The notes below the pieces were generated by a model. The model was given only the letters and a program-made list of their open reading frames with translations. It was not told the origin of the DNA and made no database searches. Made by a program: the position numbers and the translations under genes. A stretch of DNA of 37,109 nt, from the NCBI RefSeq assembly GCF_016862795.1, contig NZ_BONQ01000002.1, forward strand, positions 1-37,109, in the 5' to 3' direction. Within the stretch, counting starts at the first letter, position 1; each line of letters starts with the position of its first letter. The DNA comes from Dactylosporangium siamense (GTDB taxonomy: Bacteria > Actinomycetota > Actinomycetes > Mycobacteriales > Micromonosporaceae). Shown here one piece after another: positions 14,769 through 22,946 of this stretch.

Positions 14769-15958
14769 GCGGCGACGCCGCGCCACGGTCCCGGTCGGAG
14801 CGTGAGTCGTCCGTCTACATGCGACTGCGCCCGTGCGGTTGCGGTTCGGTCGACTTCGACCCGCAGCACGAGGTGCGCCGGGTCCAGGGTGCGTGGCTCA
14901 GCCGGTACACCGGCCGCTGCCGAAACTGCGACACCCTCCGGGAGTTCGTGTTCGTGGTCGACCCGCCGACCCGGCAGGGTGACCGCAGCGCGTGGTCGGC
15001 CGGCACCGAACCCTCGCATCTGGTCGACCCTGGCGAATGGCTTGCCGTTGCCGACGACCTCGGCCGCACGGTCGGTGACGCCGTCGGCGCCGACGAGGTC
15101 GACGACGACCGCCAGTGCCGCCGGCGCGTGGATCTGGGGTTGGCGGCGGACGCCGTCGAGGAGGTCCTGCTGGCCGTGCCTGCGGGTGCGGATGCGGTGC
15201 CAGGGGGAGCGTGCCGCTCGGAGCTCGGCCGGCGCGTGTATGCGGCCGACCCGGGGCGCTTCCGGCGGCACGAGCTGGAGCTCGCCCGCGACCGGTACGC
15301 CGACCAGAGCGGCCACGTCCACCGGCACCGCCCGGACGGGCCGCCGATGCGGGCGCGCAGCCTCAACGAGGCGCGCCTCTTCATCGACCTGTGCCGCTGC
15401 GACTGCGGTCATTCCTCGTTCGAGCACCGGACTCGGTGGAGCCCCGCGGCACCCGGCGAGACCCGCGCCACGCTCACGGTCAACGGTGACTGCGACCGCT
15501 GCGGCAGCGCCCGGCACTTCGTGTTCAGCGTCCCGGCGGACGCCGGCTCCGGGCCTGCGCCCGACCCGCTGGGGGCTGGCTTCAGCCATCCGGGCGGGGG
15601 CCCGTCGGAGCTGGTCGATCCGGGCCAGTTCCTGCTGGTCGCGCGCAGCGCCGCCAGGGTCGCCGACCGGATCCTCGCCGAGTCACCGACCAGCTGGTGG
15701 ACCGACGACGTGAGCTGGGAGGCGGTGACGGGCTCGCTGGCCGCCTCGGTCGCGGCCCTGCAGGAGGTGCTCACCTGCATCCCGCTGGGCGCCGACCGGA
15801 TGCCGGCCACGGCGCTGCGCTCCGCGACCGGCCGGGTCGTGCACCACAACGACCCGCAGCTGTTCCGCCGGGACCGGCTCGTCGAGGCCCATGCGGAACG
15901 GGACCGGGTGTTGCGGAGGCTCCTCGCGGAGCACCCGGAACCGGACGACGACGGCTGA
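14765..15958 (+). CDS. Uncharacterised protein with two tandem Cys4-knuckle modules
   Basis: 397 residues from GTG 14765, coupled to the preceding gene. Two copies of one module are visible. The first has C24-x-C26 and C52-x2-C55, HLVDPGEWLAVADDL, EEVLLAVPAGADAVP and ADPGRFRRHELELA. The second has C212-x-C214, C243-x2-C246, ELVDPGQFLLVARSA, QEVLTCIPLGADRMP and NDPQLFRRDRLVEA. The paired CxC/CxxC sites look like small zinc knuckles. The third, Cys-less copy sits in the gene before. I do not recognise a named family. Convergent with a SUKH-family gene 11 bp away. Role unknown. Confidence 0.72.
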   Translation: MSGDAAPRSRSERESSVYMRLRPCGCGSVDFDPQHEVRRVQGAWLSRYTGRCRNCDTLREFVFVVDPPTRQGDRSAWSAGTEPSHLVDPGEWLAVADDLGRTVGDAVGADEVDDDRQCRRRVDLGLAADAVEEVLLAVPAGADAVPGGACRSELGRRVYAADPGRFRRHELELARDRYADQSGHVHRHRPDGPPMRARSLNEARLFIDLCRCDCGHSSFEHRTRWSPAAPGETRATLTVNGDCDRCGSARHFVFSVPADAGSGPAPDPLGAGFSHPGGGPSELVDPGQFLLVARSAARVADRILAESPTSWWTDDVSWEAVTGSLAASVAALQEVLTCIPLGADRMPATALRSATGRVVHHNDPQLFRRDRLVEAHAERDRVLRRLLAEHPEPDDDG

Positions 15959-15969
15959 TCCTTGCCGTC

Positions 15970-16758
15970 TCACCGCACGACGGCGGTGGCCGGCGGCACC
16001 GGTTGCAGGGCGGCGCAGAACTCGCCGATGCCGGACGCGACCTGGTACAGCGGCGGCGAGACGAAACGTTGGCCGCCCTCGGCGTACGGGATCTCCACCC
16101 GCACGTCCTCGCGCAGCATGAAGATGCCGTCGAGGTTCGTCGCGGCGACACCGACGGCGAACGAGCCCGACCTGCCGAGCGCGATGACCACGTGCAGGTC
16201 GGAGAACTGCGCCCCGGCCTGCCGCTGACCGAACCGGATGTCCCGGGTGACCTCGTCCGGATGCACGCCGAGAATCGGATGAGCCGGGCCTAGCGTCACG
16301 GGCGTCCCGGGGATCGACACCTCCCGCACCGGCGCCGCACCGTTGCTGTGGGCGAGCCACATCCGGAACATCGGCGGGAGCCGCCTGCCCAGATCCTGTT
16401 CCAGCCGCACGATTTCCGCTTCGTCGACGGTACCGAAGTGGCGCAGCTCGACCTCCACGTAGTCACGCGGCTCGGCCGGCGGCCGATACGGCGGGGCGCC
16501 CGGCGGCACGTACCGCAGCTCAGCGATCCAGGAGGTCGAACGGTGAAAGACGACATCCTCGAACCGCCAGGTGCGACCGCGGACGACAAACGTGTCGCCC
16601 AGCAACAGCACGTGCTTGGACTCGCCGTCCACCGTGGCGACGGCGAGGCGCAGCCGGGGCGGCGACGGGTTCATCGACAGCGCGCCGCACCTGCTGCCTT
16701 CGTCGTCGAGGAACGCAACAGTGCTCGGCTCCAACGTCGCCACGATGACTTCAGCCAA
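15970..16758 (-). CDS. SMI1/KNR4 (SUKH) family protein with extra N-terminal domain
   Basis: 262 residues from TTG 16758; the RBS AAGGG lies 7 nt upstream, overlapping the previous stop. Residues 105-250 match the SUKH fold: VDEAEIVRLEQDLGRRLPPM (opening helix), FRMWLAHSNG, and LYQVASGIGEFCAAL (closing helix). SUKH proteins include immunity proteins of toxin systems and cell-wall regulators. The N-terminal ~90 residues (VLLLGDTFVVRGRTWRFEDV) form a small beta domain that resembles the family I know as DUF6406; that name is uncertain. The gene is 9 bp downstream of the membrane protein and cotranscribed with it. Confidence 0.8.
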   Translation of the reverse strand: MAEVIVATLEPSTVAFLDDEGSRCGALSMNPSPPRLRLAVATVDGESKHVLLLGDTFVVRGRTWRFEDVVFHRSTSWIAELRYVPPGAPPYRPPAEPRDYVEVELRHFGTVDEAEIVRLEQDLGRRLPPMFRMWLAHSNGAAPVREVSIPGTPVTLGPAHPILGVHPDEVTRDIRFGQRQAGAQFSDLHVVIALGRSGSFAVGVAATNLDGIFMLREDVRVEIPYAEGGQRFVSPPLYQVASGIGEFCAALQPVPPATAVVR

Positions 16759-16767
16759 TGGTTGCCC

Positions 16768-17376
16768 TTACTCCTCGTCGCTGATGTTGATGACCAGGTC
16801 CTGAGGGGTGACCGACGCACCCGCACCGACGATGGTCAGCCGATACTCACCGACCTGCTCCGGCATCGTCACGGCCCGGCGGTGGTTCGGCGGCAGGGTG
16901 ATGCCGAGCGACAGCAGCACCGCCGGCCCGGCCGCCGCCGGGGTGCACTCGCCGGATCTGCCCAGACAGACGGTGTAGGTGGTATCGCTGACGTTGAACA
17001 GGCGGACCCTGTTCTTCGGCATCAGCTCGTACCGGTCCGTTGTGCACCCATCGGCCCGCAGGTCCAGCTGGTGCGAGTTGTAGATCGGCTCGCCGAGGAC
17101 CAGCACGCTGCCGAACAGCAGCGGTATCCCGAGCAGCATGGTCGGGAAGCCCCGCCACTCACGCGAGAGCTGCCTCATCAGGCACGCGGCCATGCCGACG
17201 AGCGCGACGACGGCGACGGTCCAGAACAACACCGCCCGGCCCGTACTGGGGAAGCCGCCAACCCCGTCCTCCGGCGGCACCACCCACTCGGCGCCGAGCA
17301 GCCGCGCACCCAACAGGACGGCAAAGATCCCGCCGATGCCCGCCACCACCAGGCGGTCGAACACAGCCTCGTCCAT
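16768..17376 (-). CDS. Membrane protein with extracytoplasmic Cys-containing domain
   Basis: 202 residues from ATG 17376. Three hydrophobic segments lie near residues 9-28, 44-66 and 74-94. The C-terminal part (about 100-202) carries DGCTTDRYELMPKNRVRLFN and VCLGRSGECTP, three Cys that could form a disulfide outside the cell, followed by a beta-rich end. I do not recognise the family. Upstream in the same frame lies an IS1380 fragment, so the promoter may be foreign or the original 5' region lost. Forms a likely operon with the SUKH gene. Confidence 0.72.
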   Translation of the reverse strand: MDEAVFDRLVVAGIGGIFAVLLGARLLGAEWVVPPEDGVGGFPSTGRAVLFWTVAVVALVGMAACLMRQLSREWRGFPTMLLGIPLLFGSVLVLGEPIYNSHQLDLRADGCTTDRYELMPKNRVRLFNVSDTTYTVCLGRSGECTPAAAGPAVLLSLGITLPPNHRRAVTMPEQVGEYRLTIVGAGASVTPQDLVINISDEE

Positions 17377-17436
17377 GCCCTCAACCGTAGACGGCAGGTG
17401 CGACCTGCCCGTCGGGAAGCGGTGCGACAAGAGCCG

Positions 17437-17595
17437 CGTCACCGAGTAGTTGACGCCGGCGTTGCGGCAGGCCGACACCACGGCGCCGGACCCGAACGCG
17501 GAGTCGGCGCGGACCAGTACCCGTCCGGTTGCGCCGCACGCCCTGGCGGTGCGGATCGCCTGGGTGGTCAGCGACGCCGCGCCGCGGGAGGATCC
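17437..17595 (-). pseudogene. IS1380-type transposase fragment
   Basis: The minus strand reads SSRGAASLTTQAIRTARACG then ATGRVLVRADSAFGSGAVVS and ACRNAGVNYSVT. This matches an internal part of IS1380-family transposases (AIRtARacGAtG.vlvRADSAFyg.avv.acr.aG..fSvT), including the catalytic RADSAF Asp. Both ends and the remaining DDE residues are missing. The frame runs on into the start of the membrane gene at 17376. Identified by conserved wording, not by search. Confidence 0.75.
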
Positions 17596-17623
17596 TGCGC
17601 CATACCCCCGACACCATCACATC

Positions 17624-18412
17624 TCAATGCCTATCGGGGGATCGAGGCTTAGGGAGCGGAAAGAACCCGCTGGTCCGTTCCACATAGTCGGCGTAGCCCG
17701 GCTTGGTGCGGCGCAGCTGCTCCTCCAGCAGTGGCTTGCCCGTCTTGCGGGTCAGGAACCAGGTCATCAGCAGCGGCGACGCCACGGTCAGCCAGCCCTG
17801 CCACTGGAGGCAGGCCAGGGCGAACAGGCCCCACCAGACGCAGGCGTCCCCGAAATAGTTGGGATGGCGGGTGTACCGCCAGAGGCCGCTGTCCAGCACC
17901 CTGCCGCGGTTCGCGGGGTCGGCGCGGAACCGGGCCAGCTGGGCGTCGCCGACGGTCTCGAACGTGAACCCGACCAGCCAGATCGTCACGCCGATCGCGG
18001 CCCACCACGACAGTGGCCCCTCGTGGTGCTGCGCGACCTGCACCGGCAGCGACACGAACCACAGCGTGACACCCTGCAGCAGGTAGATCATGCGGAAGGC
18101 GTATGCGGTGCGGCTGCCCTTCGCCTTCGACAGCAGCCGCTCGTAGCGCGGGTCCTCGGGGGCGCCGATCGAGCGGATCCCGATGTGCGCGGCGAGCCGC
18201 ACGCCCCAGATCACGGTGAGCGCGGTGACCAGCCAGCGGGTCGCCGGGTCCCCGTGCCCGGCGGAGAGCACGAAACCGGTGACGGCGACCGCTGCGAACC
18301 CGAGGCCCCAGGCCACGTCGACGACCCGGTGCCGGCCGGTGGCGGCGCCGATCGCGAACGCCACCAGGACCACGGCGAAGGCGGCGGCGAGCGTGCCCAG
18401 CATCGTGCTCAC
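17624..18412 (-). CDS. DUF1295 membrane protein (steroid-reductase-like fold)
   Basis: 262 residues from GTG 18412, which overlaps the previous stop as GTGA. Several membrane segments and the C-terminal signature GLWRYTRHPNYFGDACVWWG are diagnostic of DUF1295/steroid 5-alpha-reductase-like proteins. Members of this fold often reduce or methylate lipid substrates with NADPH or SAM. In this operon it may act on a fatty-acyl chain after the CFA-type enzymes, but the reaction is inferred. Last gene of the five-gene operon. Confidence 0.88.
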   Translation of the reverse strand: MSTMLGTLAAAFAVVLVAFAIGAATGRHRVVDVAWGLGFAAVAVTGFVLSAGHGDPATRWLVTALTVIWGVRLAAHIGIRSIGAPEDPRYERLLSKAKGSRTAYAFRMIYLLQGVTLWFVSLPVQVAQHHEGPLSWWAAIGVTIWLVGFTFETVGDAQLARFRADPANRGRVLDSGLWRYTRHPNYFGDACVWWGLFALACLQWQGWLTVASPLLMTWFLTRKTGKPLLEEQLRRTKPGYADYVERTSGFFPLPKPRSPDRH

Positions 18413-19695
18413 CGCGGAACCGGGCCGATGCCGATGCCGATGCCGCTGTCGCCGTCGGGGGTGCGGCGCACCGCGAGGATCTGGTCGACGCCCATCCTGC
18501 CCTCCTCGAACGTGAGCGCGCCGCCGACGAGGTACAGCCGCCACACTCTGGCGACGGGTTCGCCGACGAGCTCCACGACGTCGTCCCAGCGCCGCTCCAG
18601 GGTGTCCAGCCAGGCGTCGACGGTGCGCACGTAATGCTCCCGCATCGCGTGCACGTCGCGCACCTCCAGGCCGGCGTCCTCCAGCAGCGCGACGGTCTCG
18701 CCGACGGGGCGCATGTGCATGTCGGGCGCCACGTAGGACTCGATGAACGGGCCGCCGCCCGGGGCGTGCCCGCGCCGGGACATCTGCTGGACCAGGAGCC
18801 GGCCGCGCGGGGCGAGCAGGCCGTGCAGCTTCGCCGCGAACACCGGGTACTGGTCGGCGCCGACGTGCTCGCCCATCTCGACGGTGGCGATCGCGTCGAA
18901 CGGGCCGTCGGTGACGTCGCGGTAGTCCTGCAGCCGGATCTCGACACCCGTCGTGCCGCGCTCCGCGGCTCGGTTGGTCACGAACGCGCGTTGCTGCTCC
19001 GACAGGGTGACCCCGACGACGTCGACGCCGTGGTGGCGGGCCGCGTGCAGGCTCAGCGAACCCCAGCCGCAGCCGACGTCGAGCAGCCGCATGCCGGGCC
19101 GCAGGCCGAGCTTGCGGCAGATCAGCTCCAGCTTGTCGTGCTGGGCGTCGGCGAGCCCGTAACCGATGTCGGTGCTGGTCCAGTACCCGCACGAATACGC
19201 CATGTGTTCGTCGAGCAGCAGCTGGTAGAACGCGTTGGACAGGTCGTAGTGGTAGCTGATCGCGGCCCGGTCGCGGGCCCGGCTGTGGATGGTGCCGGCC
19301 AGCTTCGCCTGCGCGTCCGGGGCCTTCGGCCGCGGGCCGAGCACACCGAGCGCGAGCGCGATGCGGGCCGCCCGCAGCCGGCTCACCTTCGCCGCGCCGC
19401 CGGTGAGCCGGTGCGCGCGGGCGTGCCGCCACACCTGCCGCAGTCCCTCGGCGAGGTCACCGTCGACGTCGATCTCGCCGGCGATGTACGCCTGGGCCAG
19501 GCCCAGCTCGTCCGGGTGCCACAGCAGCCGCCGCAGCGCCCGCCGGTCCCTGATCACCAGCGTGGGCCCGCCGGCGGGACCGGTCTCGCTGCCGTCCCAG
19601 GCGCGCAACCGGATCGGCAGGGTGCCGCCGGTGGCGCCGGCGACGAGGGCCTCGAGCTGGTGGGCGGCGCCGGTGCTGGCGATGGTCGCGGTCAT
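18409..19695 (-). CDS. Cyclopropane-fatty-acid-synthase-like methyltransferase (second copy)
   Basis: 428 residues from ATG 19695, overlapping the previous stop (ATGA). It has SYHYDLSNAFYQLLLDEHMA, then YSCGYW with Cys169 where E. coli Cfa has its active-site Cys139. SAM motif I is LLDVGCGWGSLSLHA, followed by the VEMGEHVG segment with the conserved Glu. Where E. coli Cfa has an active-site His (LLHTIG) this protein has Gln (LVQQMS), so the exact product (cyclopropane, methylene or methyl branch) is uncertain. The C-terminus ends GIGIGIGPVPR, from a CCGATG hexamer repeat. Works on membrane unsaturated acyl chains with SAM. Confidence 0.88.
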   Translation of the reverse strand: MTATIASTGAAHQLEALVAGATGGTLPIRLRAWDGSETGPAGGPTLVIRDRRALRRLLWHPDELGLAQAYIAGEIDVDGDLAEGLRQVWRHARAHRLTGGAAKVSRLRAARIALALGVLGPRPKAPDAQAKLAGTIHSRARDRAAISYHYDLSNAFYQLLLDEHMAYSCGYWTSTDIGYGLADAQHDKLELICRKLGLRPGMRLLDVGCGWGSLSLHAARHHGVDVVGVTLSEQQRAFVTNRAAERGTTGVEIRLQDYRDVTDGPFDAIATVEMGEHVGADQYPVFAAKLHGLLAPRGRLLVQQMSRRGHAPGGGPFIESYVAPDMHMRPVGETVALLEDAGLEVRDVHAMREHYVRTVDAWLDTLERRWDDVVELVGEPVARVWRLYLVGGALTFEEGRMGVDQILAVRRTPDGDSGIGIGIGPVPR

Positions 19696-20981
19696 GCGGT
19701 GCGCTCCGTTCGGCCGAGGATCAGCTGGCAGACGTCGAGGTATCCGGTGGCGAAGCCGGCCTCGCAGTACGCGAGGTACAACCGCCAGGTCCGCTGGAAC
19801 GTGGCGTCGAACCCGAGCTCGGCGACGCGCCCCGCGTGCGACGTGAACCGCTCCCGCCACAGCCGCAGCGTCGCCGCGTAGTGCGGCCCGAACGAGCACC
19901 GGTCCAGCACCGCCAGCCGGCTGTGCCCGGCGAGGGCCTCGTCGAGCGCGGTCTCCGACGGCAGCAGGCCGCCGGGGAAGACGTACTTCTGGATCCATGT
20001 GTACGTGTCGCGGGTCGCCAGCATCCGCTCGTGCGCCATCGTGATCGTCTGCAGCCCGGCCCGGCCGCCGGGGGCGAGCAGCTCGTCGAGGGTGGCGACG
20101 TAGTCCGGCCACAGTTGCGCGCCGATCGCCTCGATCATCTCGACGCTGACGATCGCGTCGAAGCGTTCGCTGGACCCGCGCAGCTCGCGGTAGTCGCACA
20201 GCCGCACGTCGACCCGGGGGCCGACGCCGGCCGCGGCGGCCCGCTCGACGGCGAGGGCCCGCTGCTGCCGCGACAGCGTCACCGTGACGACGTGCGCGCC
20301 GCGTCGGGCGGCCCGGATCGCGAGCTCGCCCCAGCCGGTGCCGATCTCCAGCAGCCGCGTGCCGGGACCGACCCCGGTCCGGTCCAGCAGCCGGTCGATC
20401 TTGCGATGCTGCGCCGCCTCCAGCTCGTCGAAGCCGGCCGCGTCCGGCGCCCCGGACGGCGGCGTTTCGAACAGCGCCGCCGAGTAGGTCATCGACGGGT
20501 CGAGGAACAGCGCGAACAGGTCGTTGGACAGGTCGTAGTGCCGCTCGATGTTGCGCCGGGCGCCGTCGCGGGTGTTCTCGTCCACGCCTGGGGCCCGCGC
20601 GCCGTGGAAGCGGCGCAGCCACTGCAGCCGCGGCGGCACCAGGGTCGGCAGGTCCGCGGCGAGGACGGTGAGCAGCCCGACGAGGTCCTCGGTGTCCCAG
20701 TCGCCGGCCTGGTACGCCTCGCCGAAGCCGATCAGACCGTGCGCGCCGAGCCGGGCCAGGAACCGCTCCGGGCGCCGGACGACCAGCACCGGCCCGGTGT
20801 CGCCGATGACCCGCCCGCCAGGGAACACGACGCGGATCGCGACCCTTCCGGCGATCCGCCGCAGCAGCGCGGCCGCCACCGTGCCTCGCAGCCGGGCGGC
20901 GGGCACGGCCGCGACATCGGGCCAGCGCCCAGGGTCGACCGCCGCGTCGGCGTCGGCGGTGCGCGACAATGTCGAGGTCAC
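19692..20981 (-). CDS. Cyclopropane-fatty-acid-synthase-like methyltransferase, Cys-less active site
   Basis: 429 residues from GTG 20981 with AGGAGGAAG as RBS; it overlaps the previous stop (GTGA). It has the CFA fold: RRNIERHYDLSNDLFALFLD, SAM motif I LLEIGTGWGELAIRA near 208-222, VSVEMIEAIG with Glu284, and FPGGLLPS. At the catalytic-Cys position it reads MTYSAALF (Ala168), so Cys139 of E. coli Cfa is missing. This MIEAIG subgroup usually travels with DUF1365 and FAD oxidoreductase genes. It probably methylates or otherwise modifies an acyl double bond by a chemistry different from the classic enzyme. Confidence 0.88.
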   Translation of the reverse strand: MTSTLSRTADADAAVDPGRWPDVAAVPAARLRGTVAAALLRRIAGRVAIRVVFPGGRVIGDTGPVLVVRRPERFLARLGAHGLIGFGEAYQAGDWDTEDLVGLLTVLAADLPTLVPPRLQWLRRFHGARAPGVDENTRDGARRNIERHYDLSNDLFALFLDPSMTYSAALFETPPSGAPDAAGFDELEAAQHRKIDRLLDRTGVGPGTRLLEIGTGWGELAIRAARRGAHVVTVTLSRQQRALAVERAAAAGVGPRVDVRLCDYRELRGSSERFDAIVSVEMIEAIGAQLWPDYVATLDELLAPGGRAGLQTITMAHERMLATRDTYTWIQKYVFPGGLLPSETALDEALAGHSRLAVLDRCSFGPHYAATLRLWRERFTSHAGRVAELGFDATFQRTWRLYLAYCEAGFATGYLDVCQLILGRTERTA

Positions 20982-21634
20982 GGTGCTTCCTCCTGGAGGC
21001 TTCTCGGGATGATGGGCAGTCCACGCAGATACAGCCGGATCCCCTGGATCCGGATGCGGAGGCTGACGAGCCGGGTCGCCAGCGGCGAGCGCCTCCCGGC
21101 CGTCCGCGCCCGTCCGGTGAGCGTCGCCACGAACGGCCGGCCGTCGCCCTGTTCGAGCACGATGCTGAGCGCGAGCCGCTTCCGGTCCGGTTCCGGCAGG
21201 CGCATCCGGTACCGGCCGTCGACGGCGAAGAACGGCGACACGTAGAACGCCTTCTCCGCGGTCTGTTCCGCCGGGTCGATCAGGTAGCGGTGCCGGCCGC
21301 CGTACGTGTTGTGCACCTCGGCCACGATCGCGGCGAGCCGCCCGCCCGGGTCGTGGCACCAGTACACGGTGAGCGGGTTGAACACGTGCCCGAGCGTGCG
21401 GGGGTTGGTGAGCATGCGCACCGTGCCGCCGCCGAGCGTGATCCCGTGCCCGTCGAGGAACCGCTCCAGGTTCGCGCGGATCGACTTCGCCGGGTCGCCG
21501 GCGTGGTCCCGGGCCTCGAACCCGGCCGGCAGGTGGTCGAGGTCGACCAGCCACAGCGAGGTCCGGTACGCGAAGCCGTGCCGCAGCGGCGCCGTCCGTT
21601 GATGCCGGACCACGCAGTCGTAGACGGCGGTCAC
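20978..21634 (-). CDS. DUF1365 family protein
   Basis: 218 residues from GTG 21634, coupled to the previous stop (GTGA). It has AVYDCVVRHQRTAPLRHGFA, YRTSLWLVDLD, MLTNPRTLGHVFNPLTVYW and EVHNTYGGRHRYL, the constant motifs of DUF1365. The family is known from operons with CFA-like methyltransferases and FAD oxidoreductases, including furan-fatty-acid and light-stress lipid loci, but its reaction is not established. Here it lies between the oxidoreductase and the first CFA-like gene, as in those operons. Confidence 0.93.
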   Translation of the reverse strand: MTAVYDCVVRHQRTAPLRHGFAYRTSLWLVDLDHLPAGFEARDHAGDPAKSIRANLERFLDGHGITLGGGTVRMLTNPRTLGHVFNPLTVYWCHDPGGRLAAIVAEVHNTYGGRHRYLIDPAEQTAEKAFYVSPFFAVDGRYRMRLPEPDRKRLALSIVLEQGDGRPFVATLTGRARTAGRRSPLATRLVSLRIRIQGIRLYLRGLPIIPRSLQEEAP

Positions 21635-22881
21635 CAGGTGACCCCCAACGACCGTGCGGCCTGCACCCCGGAGCGGCAGCCGTCCTCGTGGAAGCCCCAG
21701 CCCTGGTACGCCCCCGCGAACGCGGTCCGCCCGTCCTGCAGCCCGGCGACGCGGCCCTGCGCGGCGACCGACTCCCGCGTGTAGACCGGATGCTCGTAGG
21801 TCATCCGCGCGATCACCGCGTCGTCGGCGAGGCCGTCGGCGCCGTTGAGCGTCACCAGGTACCGCCGGCGCGCGTCGAGGCGTTGCAGGCGGTTCATGTC
21901 GTACGTGACCCGGGTCGGGCCGGCACCGGGTGAACAGTCCGGCATCAGGTAGTTCCAGCTGGCGCGGGCCGCCTCCCGGACGGGCAGCCGGGACGCGTCG
22001 GTGTGCAGGACGGTCTCGTTGCGCGAGTACCGGAACGCGCCGAGCACCGCCCGCTCGGCGGCGGTCGGGTCGGTGAGCAGGGCCAGGGCCTGGTCGGCGT
22101 GGGTGGCCACGACGACCGCGTCGAACGCGTGCGTGCCGCCGGCGCCGTCGGTGACGGTGACCCCGGCTGTGACCCCGTCTGGGTGCCGGGTCACGGACCG
22201 GACCGGCACCCCTTGCCGGACCGCGGTCAGCTCCTTCGACAGCAGGTCGACGTAGGTGCGGGAGCCGCCGACGACCGTCCGCCAGGTCGGTGAACCGGAC
22301 ACCGACAGCATCCCGTGGTTGGCGAGGAACGCGAACAGGTACCTGGCCGGATACTCCGCGACCAGTTCGGGTCCGCACGACCAGACCGCGGAGACCAGGG
22401 GCACCACGAAGTGCTCGACGAAGTGCCGGCGGTAACCGCCCGCGGCCAGGAACTCGCCGAGGGACGGATCCGCGCTGCCCTCCAGCAGCCGGCGCGCCCG
22501 CCGGTGGAACCGGGGGACCTGGGCGAGCGTGGCCAGGAACGCGGCCGTGGGACGCCGCGCGAACAGCCCGCGGGTGCCCTTCGCTCCGGCGTACTCCAGG
22601 CCGCAGCCGAGGCACCGCACCGACATGCTCATCTCGGTCGGCTGGGTCGGCACGTTCAGCTCGCCGAAGAGCCGCAGCAGATGCGGATAGGTCCGCTCGT
22701 TGTGCACGATGAACCCGGAGTCGACCGCGACCGTGCGGCCGCCGTCGTCGACGTCGTGGGTGTGGGCGTGGCCGCCGAGCCGCGGCTCGGCCTCGAACAG
22801 CGTGACGTCCCAGCCCTGCCGCAGCACGTACGCGGCGGTCAGGCCGGAGACCCCAGCACCGATGACAGCTACCGTTCTCAC
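21631..22881 (-). CDS. FAD-dependent oxidoreductase of lipid-modification operon
   Basis: 416 residues from GTG 22881. The N-terminal dinucleotide motif is RTVAVIGAGVSGLTAAYVL with the downstream Glu of LFEAEPRLGGHA, typical of amine-oxidase/phytoene-desaturase-like FAD proteins. Conserved segments DSGFIVHNERTYPHLLRLF and WNYLMPDCS match the group that always pairs with DUF1365. The C-terminus AFAGAYQGWGFHEDGCRSGV closes the FAD site. First gene of the operon. It probably oxidises or desaturates a modified acyl chain; the exact substrate is unknown. Confidence 0.9.
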   Translation of the reverse strand: MRTVAVIGAGVSGLTAAYVLRQGWDVTLFEAEPRLGGHAHTHDVDDGGRTVAVDSGFIVHNERTYPHLLRLFGELNVPTQPTEMSMSVRCLGCGLEYAGAKGTRGLFARRPTAAFLATLAQVPRFHRRARRLLEGSADPSLGEFLAAGGYRRHFVEHFVVPLVSAVWSCGPELVAEYPARYLFAFLANHGMLSVSGSPTWRTVVGGSRTYVDLLSKELTAVRQGVPVRSVTRHPDGVTAGVTVTDGAGGTHAFDAVVVATHADQALALLTDPTAAERAVLGAFRYSRNETVLHTDASRLPVREAARASWNYLMPDCSPGAGPTRVTYDMNRLQRLDARRRYLVTLNGADGLADDAVIARMTYEHPVYTRESVAAQGRVAGLQDGRTAFAGAYQGWGFHEDGCRSGVQAARSLGVTW

Positions 22882-22921
22882 GCCCCGTCATTCGGCGCCG
22901 ATCGGGGATCGGATTGGTCAC

Positions 22922-22935
22922 CCATCCGGGGATGG
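22922..22935. promoter_or_regulatory. Inverted repeat between lipid operon and hydrolase gene
   Basis: CCATCCGGGGATGG has 6-bp arms (CCATCC/GGATGG) around GG, in the 65-bp gap between divergent starts at 22881 and 22947. It is placed where a regulator could act on both. No clear -10/-35 pair is visible for either gene, so this is tentative. Confidence 0.35.
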
Positions 22936-22946
22936 TCCGGCAACGA

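Noticed and set aside
19836-21245. A 469-codon plus-strand frame antisense to the CFA-like and DUF1365 genes.
   Set aside because: It mirrors the true genes and contains no recognisable domain.
17624-22881. Reading the lipid operon as a tuberculostearic acid (bfaA/bfaB) locus.
   Set aside because: A CFA-like enzyme is present, but the oxidoreductase belongs to the DUF1365-associated group, not the BfaB type, so that product is not supported.
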